Below, in pieces: positions 1 through 6,168 of a DNA stretch of 7,525 nt. Within the stretch, counting starts at the first letter, position 1; the number at the start of each line of letters is the position of its first letter. The notes under the pieces are model-generated. The model ran no database searches. It had not been told where the DNA came from and was given only the letters and a program-made list of their open reading frames with translations. The DNA is from an uncultured Porphyromonadaceae bacterium (GTDB lineage Bacteria; Bacteroidota; Bacteroidia; Bacteroidales; Muribaculaceae), in the NCBI GenBank assembly GCA_900546835.1, contig UREH01000112.1, forward strand, positions 1 to 7,525, written 5' to 3'. Position numbers and translations under genes: made by a program.

Positions 1-27
1 GCAGCGTCAGATGTGTATAAGAGACAG
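1..27 (+). other. Nextera transposase adapter remnant (sequencing artefact)
   Basis: These bases end in AGATGTGTATAAGAGACAG, the 19-bp Tn5 mosaic end, preceded by GCAGCGTC. Together they match the last 27 of the 33 bases of the Illumina Nextera Read 1 adapter. Read on the minus strand, genomic DNA runs into the adapter, which is how untrimmed read-through in a short insert looks. Genomic sequence therefore starts at about base 28, and the left edge is an assembly end rather than a chromosomal boundary. The mosaic end should not be taken for a natural transposon end: no transposase gene or second end is present. Confidence 0.97.
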
Positions 28-28
28 G

Positions 29-1045
29 TTAATTTGTGTTAACGAGGTGTTTTTTATGGTTTGAGGTGAAGAGCGGGTGGGAGGAGGCACAGGCGATGGA
101 GAGGAGGTCGGGCAGGTCGATGGGGGCAGGGGCGGGGAGAAGGCCGGCGAGGTGGGCGATATGGCCCAGAAGCGACTGGGGTGTATGGATGGCGTGGAGG
201 GCATCCATGGCCATGGCGCCGTCGCGCTTGGAGAGGCGCTGCCCGGCGGCGTTGCAGAGCAGGGGGAGGTGGGCGAATCCGGGCACGGGATAGCCCAGCA
301 GCTCGTAGAGGTAAATCTGTTGGGCTGTGGAGAGCAGCAGGTCGTTACCACGCACTACTTCCGTGACGCCCATCAGGGCATCGTCGACTACTACGGCGAG
401 CTGATAGGCCCAGGCGCCGTCGGCACGGCGGAGTATGAAGTCGCCGCATTGGGTCGCAAGGTTCACGTTCTGAGGTCCGCAGATGCGGTCGGTGAACACT
501 ATCGTGCGGTCGGGAACGTAAAGCCGCGTCGCGGCGTGGCGGTCGGAGGGAATCTCGGCGGTGCCTCCGAGACGCGGCGGACGGCAGGTGCCCTTATAGA
601 TTACGCGGCCGTCCGACTCGTGGGGCGCCTGAGTGGCGAGTATGTCGGCGCGGCGGCATATGCATCTGTAGGTCAATCCTTTTTCTTCGAGGCGTCGTAA
701 GGCATCGGCATAGATGTCGTGGCGCAGGCTCTGAAGGTAGGGGCCGTGGGGGCCGCGGCCGTTGGTGCCACCCTCGTCCCATTCAAGTCCGAGCCATCGG
801 AGGTCGTCCTCGATAAGCCGGACGTATTCCTGCTTTGAGCGCTGCGGGTCGAGGTCCTCGATGCGCAGAATCCAGCCGCCGCCGCGGCTACGGGCTGAGA
901 GCCACGACATTACGGCGGTGTAGACGTTGCCCAGGTGCATGCGCCCTGAGGGCGACGGCGCGAAACGCCCCACGGGCGCCGACGGCACACTTGCGTGTGG
1001 CGTGGCGCCCGTGTTGAGCGAAGTATGTAGGGCTGCATCCTGCAT
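29..1045 (-). CDS. gluQRS: Glutamyl-queuosine tRNA(Asp) synthetase (GluQRS)
   Basis: Cytosolic enzyme that activates glutamate with ATP and attaches it to queuosine at the wobble base (position 34) of tRNA-Asp, giving glutamyl-queuosine. The 338-residue product is a catalytic core of glutamyl-tRNA synthetase without the C-terminal anticodon-binding domain; true GluRS is about 470-500 residues. Visible motifs are GRFAPSPSG (26-34) running into HLGN (37-40, the HIGH-type signature), RIEDLDPQR (61-69), and RLSKRD (270-275, the KMSKS-type loop). C128-x-C130 with Y150-x3-C154 is the Zn site typical of GluQRS. The ATG start leaves about 25 residues before the core against about 7 in E. coli, and a strong hairpin lies in that extension. 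GTG at codon 20 (986-988) would restore the usual length. The last dozen codons turn AT-rich, and the TAA stop sits one base from the adapter, so the extreme C-terminus deserves caution. It is the last gene of the cluster seen here, 23 bases after yqeY. Confidence 0.95.
   Translation of the reverse strand: MQDAALHTSLNTGATPHASVPSAPVGRFAPSPSGRMHLGNVYTAVMSWLSARSRGGGWILRIEDLDPQRSKQEYVRLIEDDLRWLGLEWDEGGTNGRGPHGPYLQSLRHDIYADALRRLEEKGLTYRCICRRADILATQAPHESDGRVIYKGTCRPPRLGGTAEIPSDRHAATRLYVPDRTIVFTDRICGPQNVNLATQCGDFILRRADGAWAYQLAVVVDDALMGVTEVVRGNDLLLSTAQQIYLYELLGYPVPGFAHLPLLCNAAGQRLSKRDGAMAMDALHAIHTPQSLLGHIAHLAGLLPAPAPIDLPDLLSIACASSHPLFTSNHKKHLVNTN
971..1013 (-). repeat. 43-base hairpin within the 5' end of gluQRS
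   Basis: The arms 971-980 (CACGGGCGCC) and 1004-1013 (GGCGCCCGTG) are a perfect 10-bp inverted repeat. Inside them are a bulged base (981), three pairs (982-984 with 1001-1003), a G-G mismatch, five pairs (986-990 with 995-999) and a 4-base loop. In gluQRS-sense RNA the loop is GCAA closed by C-G, a GNRA-type tetraloop; on the other strand it would be UUGC. The structure overlaps codons 11-25, before the conserved GRFAPSPSG, and covers the alternative GTG start. No U-run follows on either strand, so it does not look like an intrinsic terminator. The pairing is read directly; any role in translation is inference. Confidence 0.6.
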
Positions 1046-1068
1046 ATCAACGGGTTGTGATTACGGAA

Positions 1069-1521
1069 TCAGGAGAGCAGAGCCTTGACGGCTGCGGAGA
1101 TGGCCCGTCCCTCGGCTTTGCCGGCGAGTTCTTTCGAGGCCACTCCCATCACCTTGCCCATCTCCTTGGGGGAAGTGGCGCCTACGCGGGCGATAATCTC
1201 GCGGAGGGCGGCGTCGAGCTCCCCGGGGGTGAGCTGTTTGGGCATATATTCCTCGATCACAGCTGCCTGGGCGAGTTCGGCCTCAGCCAGTTCGGGGCGG
1301 TTCTGCTGGGTGTAGATTTCGGCGCTCTCGCGGCGCTGCTTCACCATCTTGGAGAGAATCTGGATGGCGCGGTCGTCGGAGAGGGTGCCATCGGAGCCTT
1401 TGGCGGTCTTGGCTTCGAGAAATTCCTTCTTAATGCCGCGGAGCGATTCGAGGCGAACGGCGTCGCGGGCGAGCATGGCCTTCTTGATGTCGGCCGATAC
1501 GGTATCGAACAGGTTTTCCAT
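1069..1521 (-). CDS. yqeY: GatB/YqeY domain-containing protein
   Basis: Small soluble, mostly helical protein of 150 residues, the normal length for free-standing YqeY. It resembles the tail domain of GatB, the tRNA-dependent amidotransferase subunit, where that domain contacts tRNA. Its own biochemical role is not settled. Family signatures are the charged N-terminal helix (1-40), KQRRESAEIY (61-70), EYMPKQLT (91-98, the family's Y-[LM]-P-x-Q-L motif), MGKVMG (121-126) and GKAEGR (134-139) near the C-terminus. The ATG start puts the family's usual N-terminus at residue 1. The 30 bases upstream are A-rich and lack a Shine-Dalgarno sequence, as expected in Bacteroidota. It lies between the DPP III gene and gluQRS. 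Being next to a tRNA-charging enzyme fits a tRNA-related role but does not show one. Confidence 0.93.
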   Translation of the reverse strand: MENLFDTVSADIKKAMLARDAVRLESLRGIKKEFLEAKTAKGSDGTLSDDRAIQILSKMVKQRRESAEIYTQQNRPELAEAELAQAAVIEEYMPKQLTPGELDAALREIIARVGATSPKEMGKVMGVASKELAGKAEGRAISAAVKALLS

Positions 1522-1551
1522 ATCTGAGTGTATTCTGTTGTTGTTCAGAGT

Positions 1552-3579
1552 TTATTTTGTGAGAGGAGAGTAGGATTCGGAGTAGCGGAACATCTGGGGA
1601 AGGTAGCCTTCGGTGAAGGTCACGTTGATGTCGGTGATGTTGCCGTCGGCGTCCAGAACCGGGGTGTAGACGGGGTTGACGAAGCCCTTGTAAGGGGCGA
1701 TATTGAGTTTGGCGTAGCGGTCGAGCACTTCGCGGTGGAGCGTCGGATCGACCTTTACGGCGTACTGCTCGACCAGGCGTGCGCCGGCTTCGTAGTCGCC
1801 TTCGCTCTTTATGCGCTGGATTTCGCCGAGGAGCTCACCGAAGAGCTCGCGCATACGGGCGTAGTCGTTGATTTGCACATAGGTCTTGCCGTCGCGCTTC
1901 ACCATCTCAATCACGCGGTCGGGGGCGCCTTTCTCAAGCACCCATTCGGCGATGAGCTTGCGGTTGCGCATGTGGGCTTCCTCAACGTCCTTGCCCGGCT
2001 CGATGCGCATCAGCTGCGTCATCAGGCCGTTGAGCATATATTTATAGTACTCGGCCTTGTAGGCGTCGGAATTGTCGAGCAGACCGAGCTCCACCAGATG
2101 CGGGTCGGCCAGATAGTAGAGGGCGAAGAGGTCGGCGCGCGTCTCCTCGAGCGTCGAGCCGTGGGCCTTGAGGGCGTCGGGGTCAACGCCGGGGAGCAGG
2201 CGGCCGGAGCCGTGGCCGAGACATTCGTGGAGGTCGGTGTGGAGATTGTCGGTTATGAAGAGATATTTGTCGAGAAGGTCGCGTGTGGGCTGGTCGATTA
2301 CGAATTCCTCGTTGAAGCCGTTGCCGTGGCTGGCGTCGTCGTAGGCCTGGGTGATGTTCTCGATAGTCACGGATTTGGAGCCGTGGGCGGCGCGTATCCA
2401 GTTGGAGTTGGGCAGGTTGATGCCGATGGGGGTAGAGGGATAGGAGTCGCCGGCGAGAATGGCGGCGTTGATTACCTTGGCGCTCACGCCCTTGACCACG
2501 GGCTTGCGGAAACGCGGGTCGACGGGCGAGCGGTCCTCGAACCACTGCGCGTTGGCCGAAATCGTCTCCGTGCGCTGCGAGGCAGCCTTGTTCTTATAGT
2601 TGACGATTGATTCCCACGAGCCGGTCATGCCCAGCGGGTCGCCGTAGCTCTCGATGAATCCGTTGATGAAGTCGACCACAGGAGTGGTGTCCTCGGCCCA
2701 GAGAATCGAGTAGTCGTCGAAAGCCTTGAGCGAGCCGGTGCGGTAGAAGCCGATGAGCTCCTCGATGGATTTTTTCTGCTTTTCGGTCTCGGCGTAGGGG
2801 AGTGCCCTCTCCAGGTTCTCCACGATGCGTCCGATAGCATCGGAATAGAGGCCGCCGACTTTATAGGGAAGCTCCACGACCTTGCCGTCGCGTTTCACTA
2901 CCTTGGTGTTCAGACCGTAGGATACGGGCGTGGGGTCGTCCGGATTCTTCAGTGCGTTGAAGTAGTCTTCGACCTCCTTCTGCGTGACGCCTTCATACAT
3001 ATTGTTGGCCGAGGTGAGCACGAGGTCTTCTCCTTCGGCCTGGTTTACGCGCTTGGCCATAAACGAGGGGTCGAAGATGAGCTTCTCGAGGTCGGGCATG
3101 GCCGGCTGGAGCTTGGCCGTCAGCGCGGGGTCGGCCTTGGCGAGCGCTGCTACCTGCGCGTCGAACCATGCGCGGGAGAACCCGGGCGTGAACTTGTCGG
3201 TGGAATAGTGGTGGTAAGCTCCGTTGCCGAATTCCACCTGCTTGAGATAAGTCTCGAAGGCGGTGAAGTCAGCCGCCTTGCGGTCGCCGCTGTAGTTTTT
3301 GTAGATAGCCTCGAGGAGCTGGCGGAGCTGTAGGTTGTAGCGTCCGTTCTGGTCCCAGAGTATGTCGCGGCCGCTGAGGGCAGCCTCGGTGAGGTAATAG
3401 ATGAATTTCTTCTGGTCGAGGGTGAGGTCGGAGAATCCGGGCACGGTGTAGCGGAGCACTTCGATGTCGGCGAAGCGGTCTACTACGGTGCCCGAAGGAT
3501 TGTTGGGGTCGGTGAAATTTGCCATGGCGGATATCGAGCAGCCCGCGAGGGCGGCGAGGGCGATGAGTTTGTGTTTCAT
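1552..3579 (-). CDS. Dipeptidyl-peptidase III, family M49, exported
   Basis: Zinc exopeptidase that removes dipeptides from the N-terminus of short peptides. The 675-residue length equals that of the characterised Bacteroides thetaiotaomicron DPP III. The zinc site is HECLGH at 451-456 (ligands H451 and H456, catalytic E452), the six-residue M49 form with C where eukaryotic enzymes have L. EETRAD at 478-483 supplies the third ligand, E479. The N-terminus is a signal peptide: MKHK, then a hydrophobic run to about residue 18. It allows two readings: a lipobox LAGC (11-14) giving a lipoprotein with C14, or signal peptidase I cleavage after AMA (18-20). Either puts the enzyme outside the cytoplasm, most likely in the periplasm or membrane-anchored, where it could trim imported peptides. 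No frameshift or missing catalytic residue is visible. It starts 33 bases after the methyltransferase gene and ends 30 bases before yqeY. The upstream region has no Shine-Dalgarno sequence. Confidence 0.95.
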   Translation of the reverse strand: MKHKLIALAALAGCSISAMANFTDPNNPSGTVVDRFADIEVLRYTVPGFSDLTLDQKKFIYYLTEAALSGRDILWDQNGRYNLQLRQLLEAIYKNYSGDRKAADFTAFETYLKQVEFGNGAYHHYSTDKFTPGFSRAWFDAQVAALAKADPALTAKLQPAMPDLEKLIFDPSFMAKRVNQAEGEDLVLTSANNMYEGVTQKEVEDYFNALKNPDDPTPVSYGLNTKVVKRDGKVVELPYKVGGLYSDAIGRIVENLERALPYAETEKQKKSIEELIGFYRTGSLKAFDDYSILWAEDTTPVVDFINGFIESYGDPLGMTGSWESIVNYKNKAASQRTETISANAQWFEDRSPVDPRFRKPVVKGVSAKVINAAILAGDSYPSTPIGINLPNSNWIRAAHGSKSVTIENITQAYDDASHGNGFNEEFVIDQPTRDLLDKYLFITDNLHTDLHECLGHGSGRLLPGVDPDALKAHGSTLEETRADLFALYYLADPHLVELGLLDNSDAYKAEYYKYMLNGLMTQLMRIEPGKDVEEAHMRNRKLIAEWVLEKGAPDRVIEMVKRDGKTYVQINDYARMRELFGELLGEIQRIKSEGDYEAGARLVEQYAVKVDPTLHREVLDRYAKLNIAPYKGFVNPVYTPVLDADGNITDINVTFTEGYLPQMFRYSESYSPLTK

Positions 3580-3612
3580 TCTGAGTCGGTTGTTTATGAT
3601 GGACCGGGAGGG

Positions 3613-4812
3613 TTATTCCACGTAGAGCACGAGGCCCTTGAGGTATTCACCCTCGGGGTGGTAGATGTTCACGGGATGGTCGGCCGGCTGGGTGAGCTGA
3701 TGGAGGATGCGCACGCGGCGGCGGCTCTGGGCCGCGGCCGAGAATACGGCCAGACGGAACTGTTCGCGGCTCACGGCCTGCGAACAGCTGAAGGTAAAGA
3801 GGATGCCGCCGGGGGCGATTTTCTCGAAAGCCTTGGCGTTGAGTTTCTGGTAGCCGCGCAGGGCGTTGCGCAGGGCGCTGCGGTGTTTGGCGAAGGCCGG
3901 GGGGTCGAGCACGATGAGGTCGTAGGCGTCGGCCGCCATATCGTCGAGAAACTTGAAGGCGTCGCGGGCAAACGAGCGGTGGCGCGGACACTCGCCGAAG
4001 TTCAGGGCCACGTTGGCGTCGGTAAGCGTGATGGCCTTCTCGGAGGAATCGACCGAATCGACCGCTACAGCGCCGCCGCTGAGGGCGTAGACGGAGAATC
4101 CGCCCGTATAGCAGAACATGTTGAGCACTCTGCGGCCGCGCGAATAGTGCCGCAGCAGCGAGCGGTTGTCGCGCTGGTCGAGAAAGAATCCCGTTTTCTG
4201 CCCCCGGAGCCAGTCGATATTGAATTTCAGGGAGTTTTCCGAGGCTACCGAGGTCTCGAATCCTCCCACGAGATAAGTATTCTGCGGGTCGAGATGGGCC
4301 TTGTAGGGGAGTGTGGTCTCGGATTTATAATATACGTTGCGCACGCCCAGGCCGGGGAGCGAAGCAATCTGCTCGGCTATGGTCTGGCGGGCGTAGTGCA
4401 TGCCGGGCGAATGGGCCTGTAGTACTGCCGTCGGGCCATAAACGTCGACCACCAGGCCGGGGAGGAAATCCCCCTCGCCGTGAACCAGACGGTAAGCGTC
4501 GTTGTCGGGGCGGGCGAGCTGCAGCGACTTGCGCAGGACCAGCGCCTGCTCCAGGCGCGAGCGATAGAAGTCGGCGCTGATGTCGGTGAGGCCGAAATCG
4601 AGGATGCGCACGGCGATGCTGCCGATCTGGAAGTGGCCTACACCGATGGCACGGCCGTCGGAGGTCTGCACGGCTACTACGTCGCCCTCTTCGAGCGATT
4701 CCGGAATGGTGCCGTCGGCGAGCGCTCCGGAGAACACCCATGGATGGAAGCGGTCGAGCGACTCTTCTTTGCCGCGCTTGAGGCGCAGCACGGGGTAGTT
4801 GGGTTGAGCCAT
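3613..4812 (-). CDS. rlmI: Class I SAM-dependent rRNA methyltransferase, RlmI family (PUA + Rossmann)
   Basis: The 399-residue product matches E. coli RlmI (396), which makes 5-methylcytosine at position 1962 of 23S rRNA. An N-terminal PUA-like RNA-binding domain (about 1-75, with HPWVFSGA at 23-30) is followed by a central domain, the family hallmark TGFFLDQRDNR (207-217) and a Rossmann methyltransferase domain. SAM motif I is around LNMFCYTGGFSVYAL (230-244), motif IV is DPPAF (303-307), and C343 in FTFSCS is the likely catalytic cysteine. The frame is open 81 codons further upstream, but those codons overlap rseP and have no family similarity, so the ATG at 4812 is chosen. That ATG overlaps the rseP stop by one base (TAATG), which suggests translational coupling. 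The exact target base in this organism is inferred from the family; a related 23S rRNA site is possible. Confidence 0.9.
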   Translation of the reverse strand: MAQPNYPVLRLKRGKEESLDRFHPWVFSGALADGTIPESLEEGDVVAVQTSDGRAIGVGHFQIGSIAVRILDFGLTDISADFYRSRLEQALVLRKSLQLARPDNDAYRLVHGEGDFLPGLVVDVYGPTAVLQAHSPGMHYARQTIAEQIASLPGLGVRNVYYKSETTLPYKAHLDPQNTYLVGGFETSVASENSLKFNIDWLRGQKTGFFLDQRDNRSLLRHYSRGRRVLNMFCYTGGFSVYALSGGAVAVDSVDSSEKAITLTDANVALNFGECPRHRSFARDAFKFLDDMAADAYDLIVLDPPAFAKHRSALRNALRGYQKLNAKAFEKIAPGGILFTFSCSQAVSREQFRLAVFSAAAQSRRRVRILHQLTQPADHPVNIYHPEGEYLKGLVLYVE

Positions 4813-6134
4813 TATTTTATCAGGAAGCGGTAAATATCGTTGGAGTTGGCGTAGATGAGCAGGGCGATGAGGAAGAACATGCCGGCCATCTGGGCGTATT
4901 CGAGCACCTTGTCGGAGGGCTTGCGGCGAGTGACGGCTTCCCAGAGCAGGAACATCACGTGGCCGCCGTCGAGGGCCGGAATGGGGATGATGTTCATGAA
5001 TGCGAGGATAATCGAAAGGAAGGCGGTCATCTCCCAGAAGGTACGCCAGTCCCACGCGGCGGGGAAGAGGTTGCCGATGGCGCCAAAGCCGCCGATGCTT
5101 TCTGCGCCTTCCTTGGTGAAGAGGTGCTTGAGCGAGCCGACGTAGGTGGTGAGCATCTCAGTTCCGTTGCGCACACCCACGGGGATGGCCTGCAGCGGGT
5201 TGTAGGCCGTTATCTCCACATCGAATATCTCGGCGGGTGTCTTCAGGCCGAAGCCGAGCTTGCCGGCCTCGGTGGGAGTGGCGACCACGCTGATGGTGTC
5301 GTTGCCACGCAGCAGGGTAAGCTCTGTGGGCTTACCTTTGTAGGCCAGAAGAGCGGGTGAGAGCTCGGTGAAGGCAGGGGTGAGGCTGTCGCCAACGGCT
5401 ATGATGCGGTCGCCCACTTGCAGCCCGGCCTCTGCGGCGGGTTCGCCGGGCATGATCTGCTTTACGTAGACGGGCACTCGGATGGCCATGAGCGGGTCGT
5501 TCTCCGGGATGGTGAGGATGGCGCCCTCGGGAAGCCGGATGGCTACGGTGTCGCGGTGGTTACGCAGCACGGTCACTTCCCTCGCTTCGAGCATTTTGAA
5601 AGCCACGGAGCGCTCGCGCGAGTCGAGTGTGCGTCCGTCGGCTTCAAGGAGGATGTCGCCGTTGCGGAATCCGAGAGCCTGCATCGCGGGGGTGAAGTCC
5701 ATCCCCTCGTAGGCATTCTGGAAGGGGATGGTTTTCTCTCCCCACCAGAAGGCTATTCCGGCGTAAATGATTATGGCGAGGATAAAATTGTTGAGCACGC
5801 CGCCGGTCATTACCAGCAGCCGTTGCCATGCGGGTTTCGAGCGGAACTCCCAGGGCTTGGGTTCGGATGCGAGCTGCTCGGTGTCCATCGATTCGTCGAT
5901 CATTCCGGCAATCTTCACGTAGCCGCCGAGCGGCAGCCATCCGATGCCCCATTCGGTGTCGCTCTTCTTTGGCTTCCATTTAGCCAGCGAGAACCATGGA
6001 TTGAAGAAGATATAGAATTTCTCGACGCGGATTTTGAAGATGCGCGCCCACATGAAGTGGCCGAGCTCGTGGATGATAACCAGGAGCGAGAGAGCGCAGA
6101 TCAGCTGGGCGGCTTTTATGAGGAATGTTTCCAT
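4812..6134 (-). CDS. rseP: RIP metalloprotease RseP (site-2 protease, M50)
   Basis: Inner-membrane zinc protease that cuts transmembrane segments, classically the anti-sigma factor RseA after a first cleavage, and also leftover signal peptides. The 440-residue protein has HELGH at 22-26 in the first membrane helix (about 8-29; ligands H22 and H26, catalytic E23). The third ligand is D389 in ALDGGH (387-392), preceded by NIIPIP. Further membrane segments are about 107-130, 368-385 and 412-429. Two PDZ-like domains lie in the periplasmic part: one about 142-200 (ALGFRNGDILLEADGR) and a clearer one about 222-290 (PGEPAAEAGLQVGDRIIAVG). All catalytic residues are present. The substrate here is unknown; Bacteroidota carry many ECF sigma/anti-sigma pairs, so an anti-sigma substrate is reasonable inference. 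It follows dxr by 34 bases, an arrangement common in Bacteroidota; in E. coli other genes separate the two. It has no Shine-Dalgarno sequence. Confidence 0.96.
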   Translation of the reverse strand: METFLIKAAQLICALSLLVIIHELGHFMWARIFKIRVEKFYIFFNPWFSLAKWKPKKSDTEWGIGWLPLGGYVKIAGMIDESMDTEQLASEPKPWEFRSKPAWQRLLVMTGGVLNNFILAIIIYAGIAFWWGEKTIPFQNAYEGMDFTPAMQALGFRNGDILLEADGRTLDSRERSVAFKMLEAREVTVLRNHRDTVAIRLPEGAILTIPENDPLMAIRVPVYVKQIMPGEPAAEAGLQVGDRIIAVGDSLTPAFTELSPALLAYKGKPTELTLLRGNDTISVVATPTEAGKLGFGLKTPAEIFDVEITAYNPLQAIPVGVRNGTEMLTTYVGSLKHLFTKEGAESIGGFGAIGNLFPAAWDWRTFWEMTAFLSIILAFMNIIPIPALDGGHVMFLLWEAVTRRKPSDKVLEYAQMAGMFFLIALLIYANSNDIYRFLIK

Positions 6135-6168
6135 GCGTGGTTGTTCGTCGGGGGGATGAGGTGGGACG

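Noticed and set aside
1..27. Tn5-type mosaic end as evidence of a natural transposon
   Set aside because: It is joined to adapter bases specific to the Nextera kit; there is no transposase gene or partner end.
28..43. GTTAA/TTAAC inverted repeat at the contig edge, as a possible terminator or attachment site
   Set aside because: Only five AT-rich pairs, no U-run that can be judged because the sequence ends in adapter, and half of it is the gluQRS C-terminus.
7..351. Minus-strand open frame running into the left edge
   Set aside because: Its last codons are adapter sequence and it overlaps gluQRS in another frame.
1528..2610. Plus-strand open frame of 360 codons antisense to the DPP III gene
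   Set aside because: Shadow of codon bias on the coding strand: repetitive Val/Gly/Glu composition, no motif, and the opposite strand is a complete M49 peptidase.
1046..3612. Terminators in the three gaps 1046-1068, 1522-1551 and 3580-3612
   Set aside because: The gaps are 23-33 bases and contain at most four-base complementary arms with no U-run.
3571..4422. Plus-strand open frame of 283 codons antisense to rlmI
   Set aside because: Same reason: no domain, composition typical of an antisense shadow, and the minus strand holds a full-length methyltransferase.
4813..5055. An upstream extension of the rlmI frame by 81 codons
   Set aside because: It lies wholly inside the rseP C-terminal coding region, encodes Arg/Pro/His-rich sequence, and the family N-terminus begins at the ATG at 4812.
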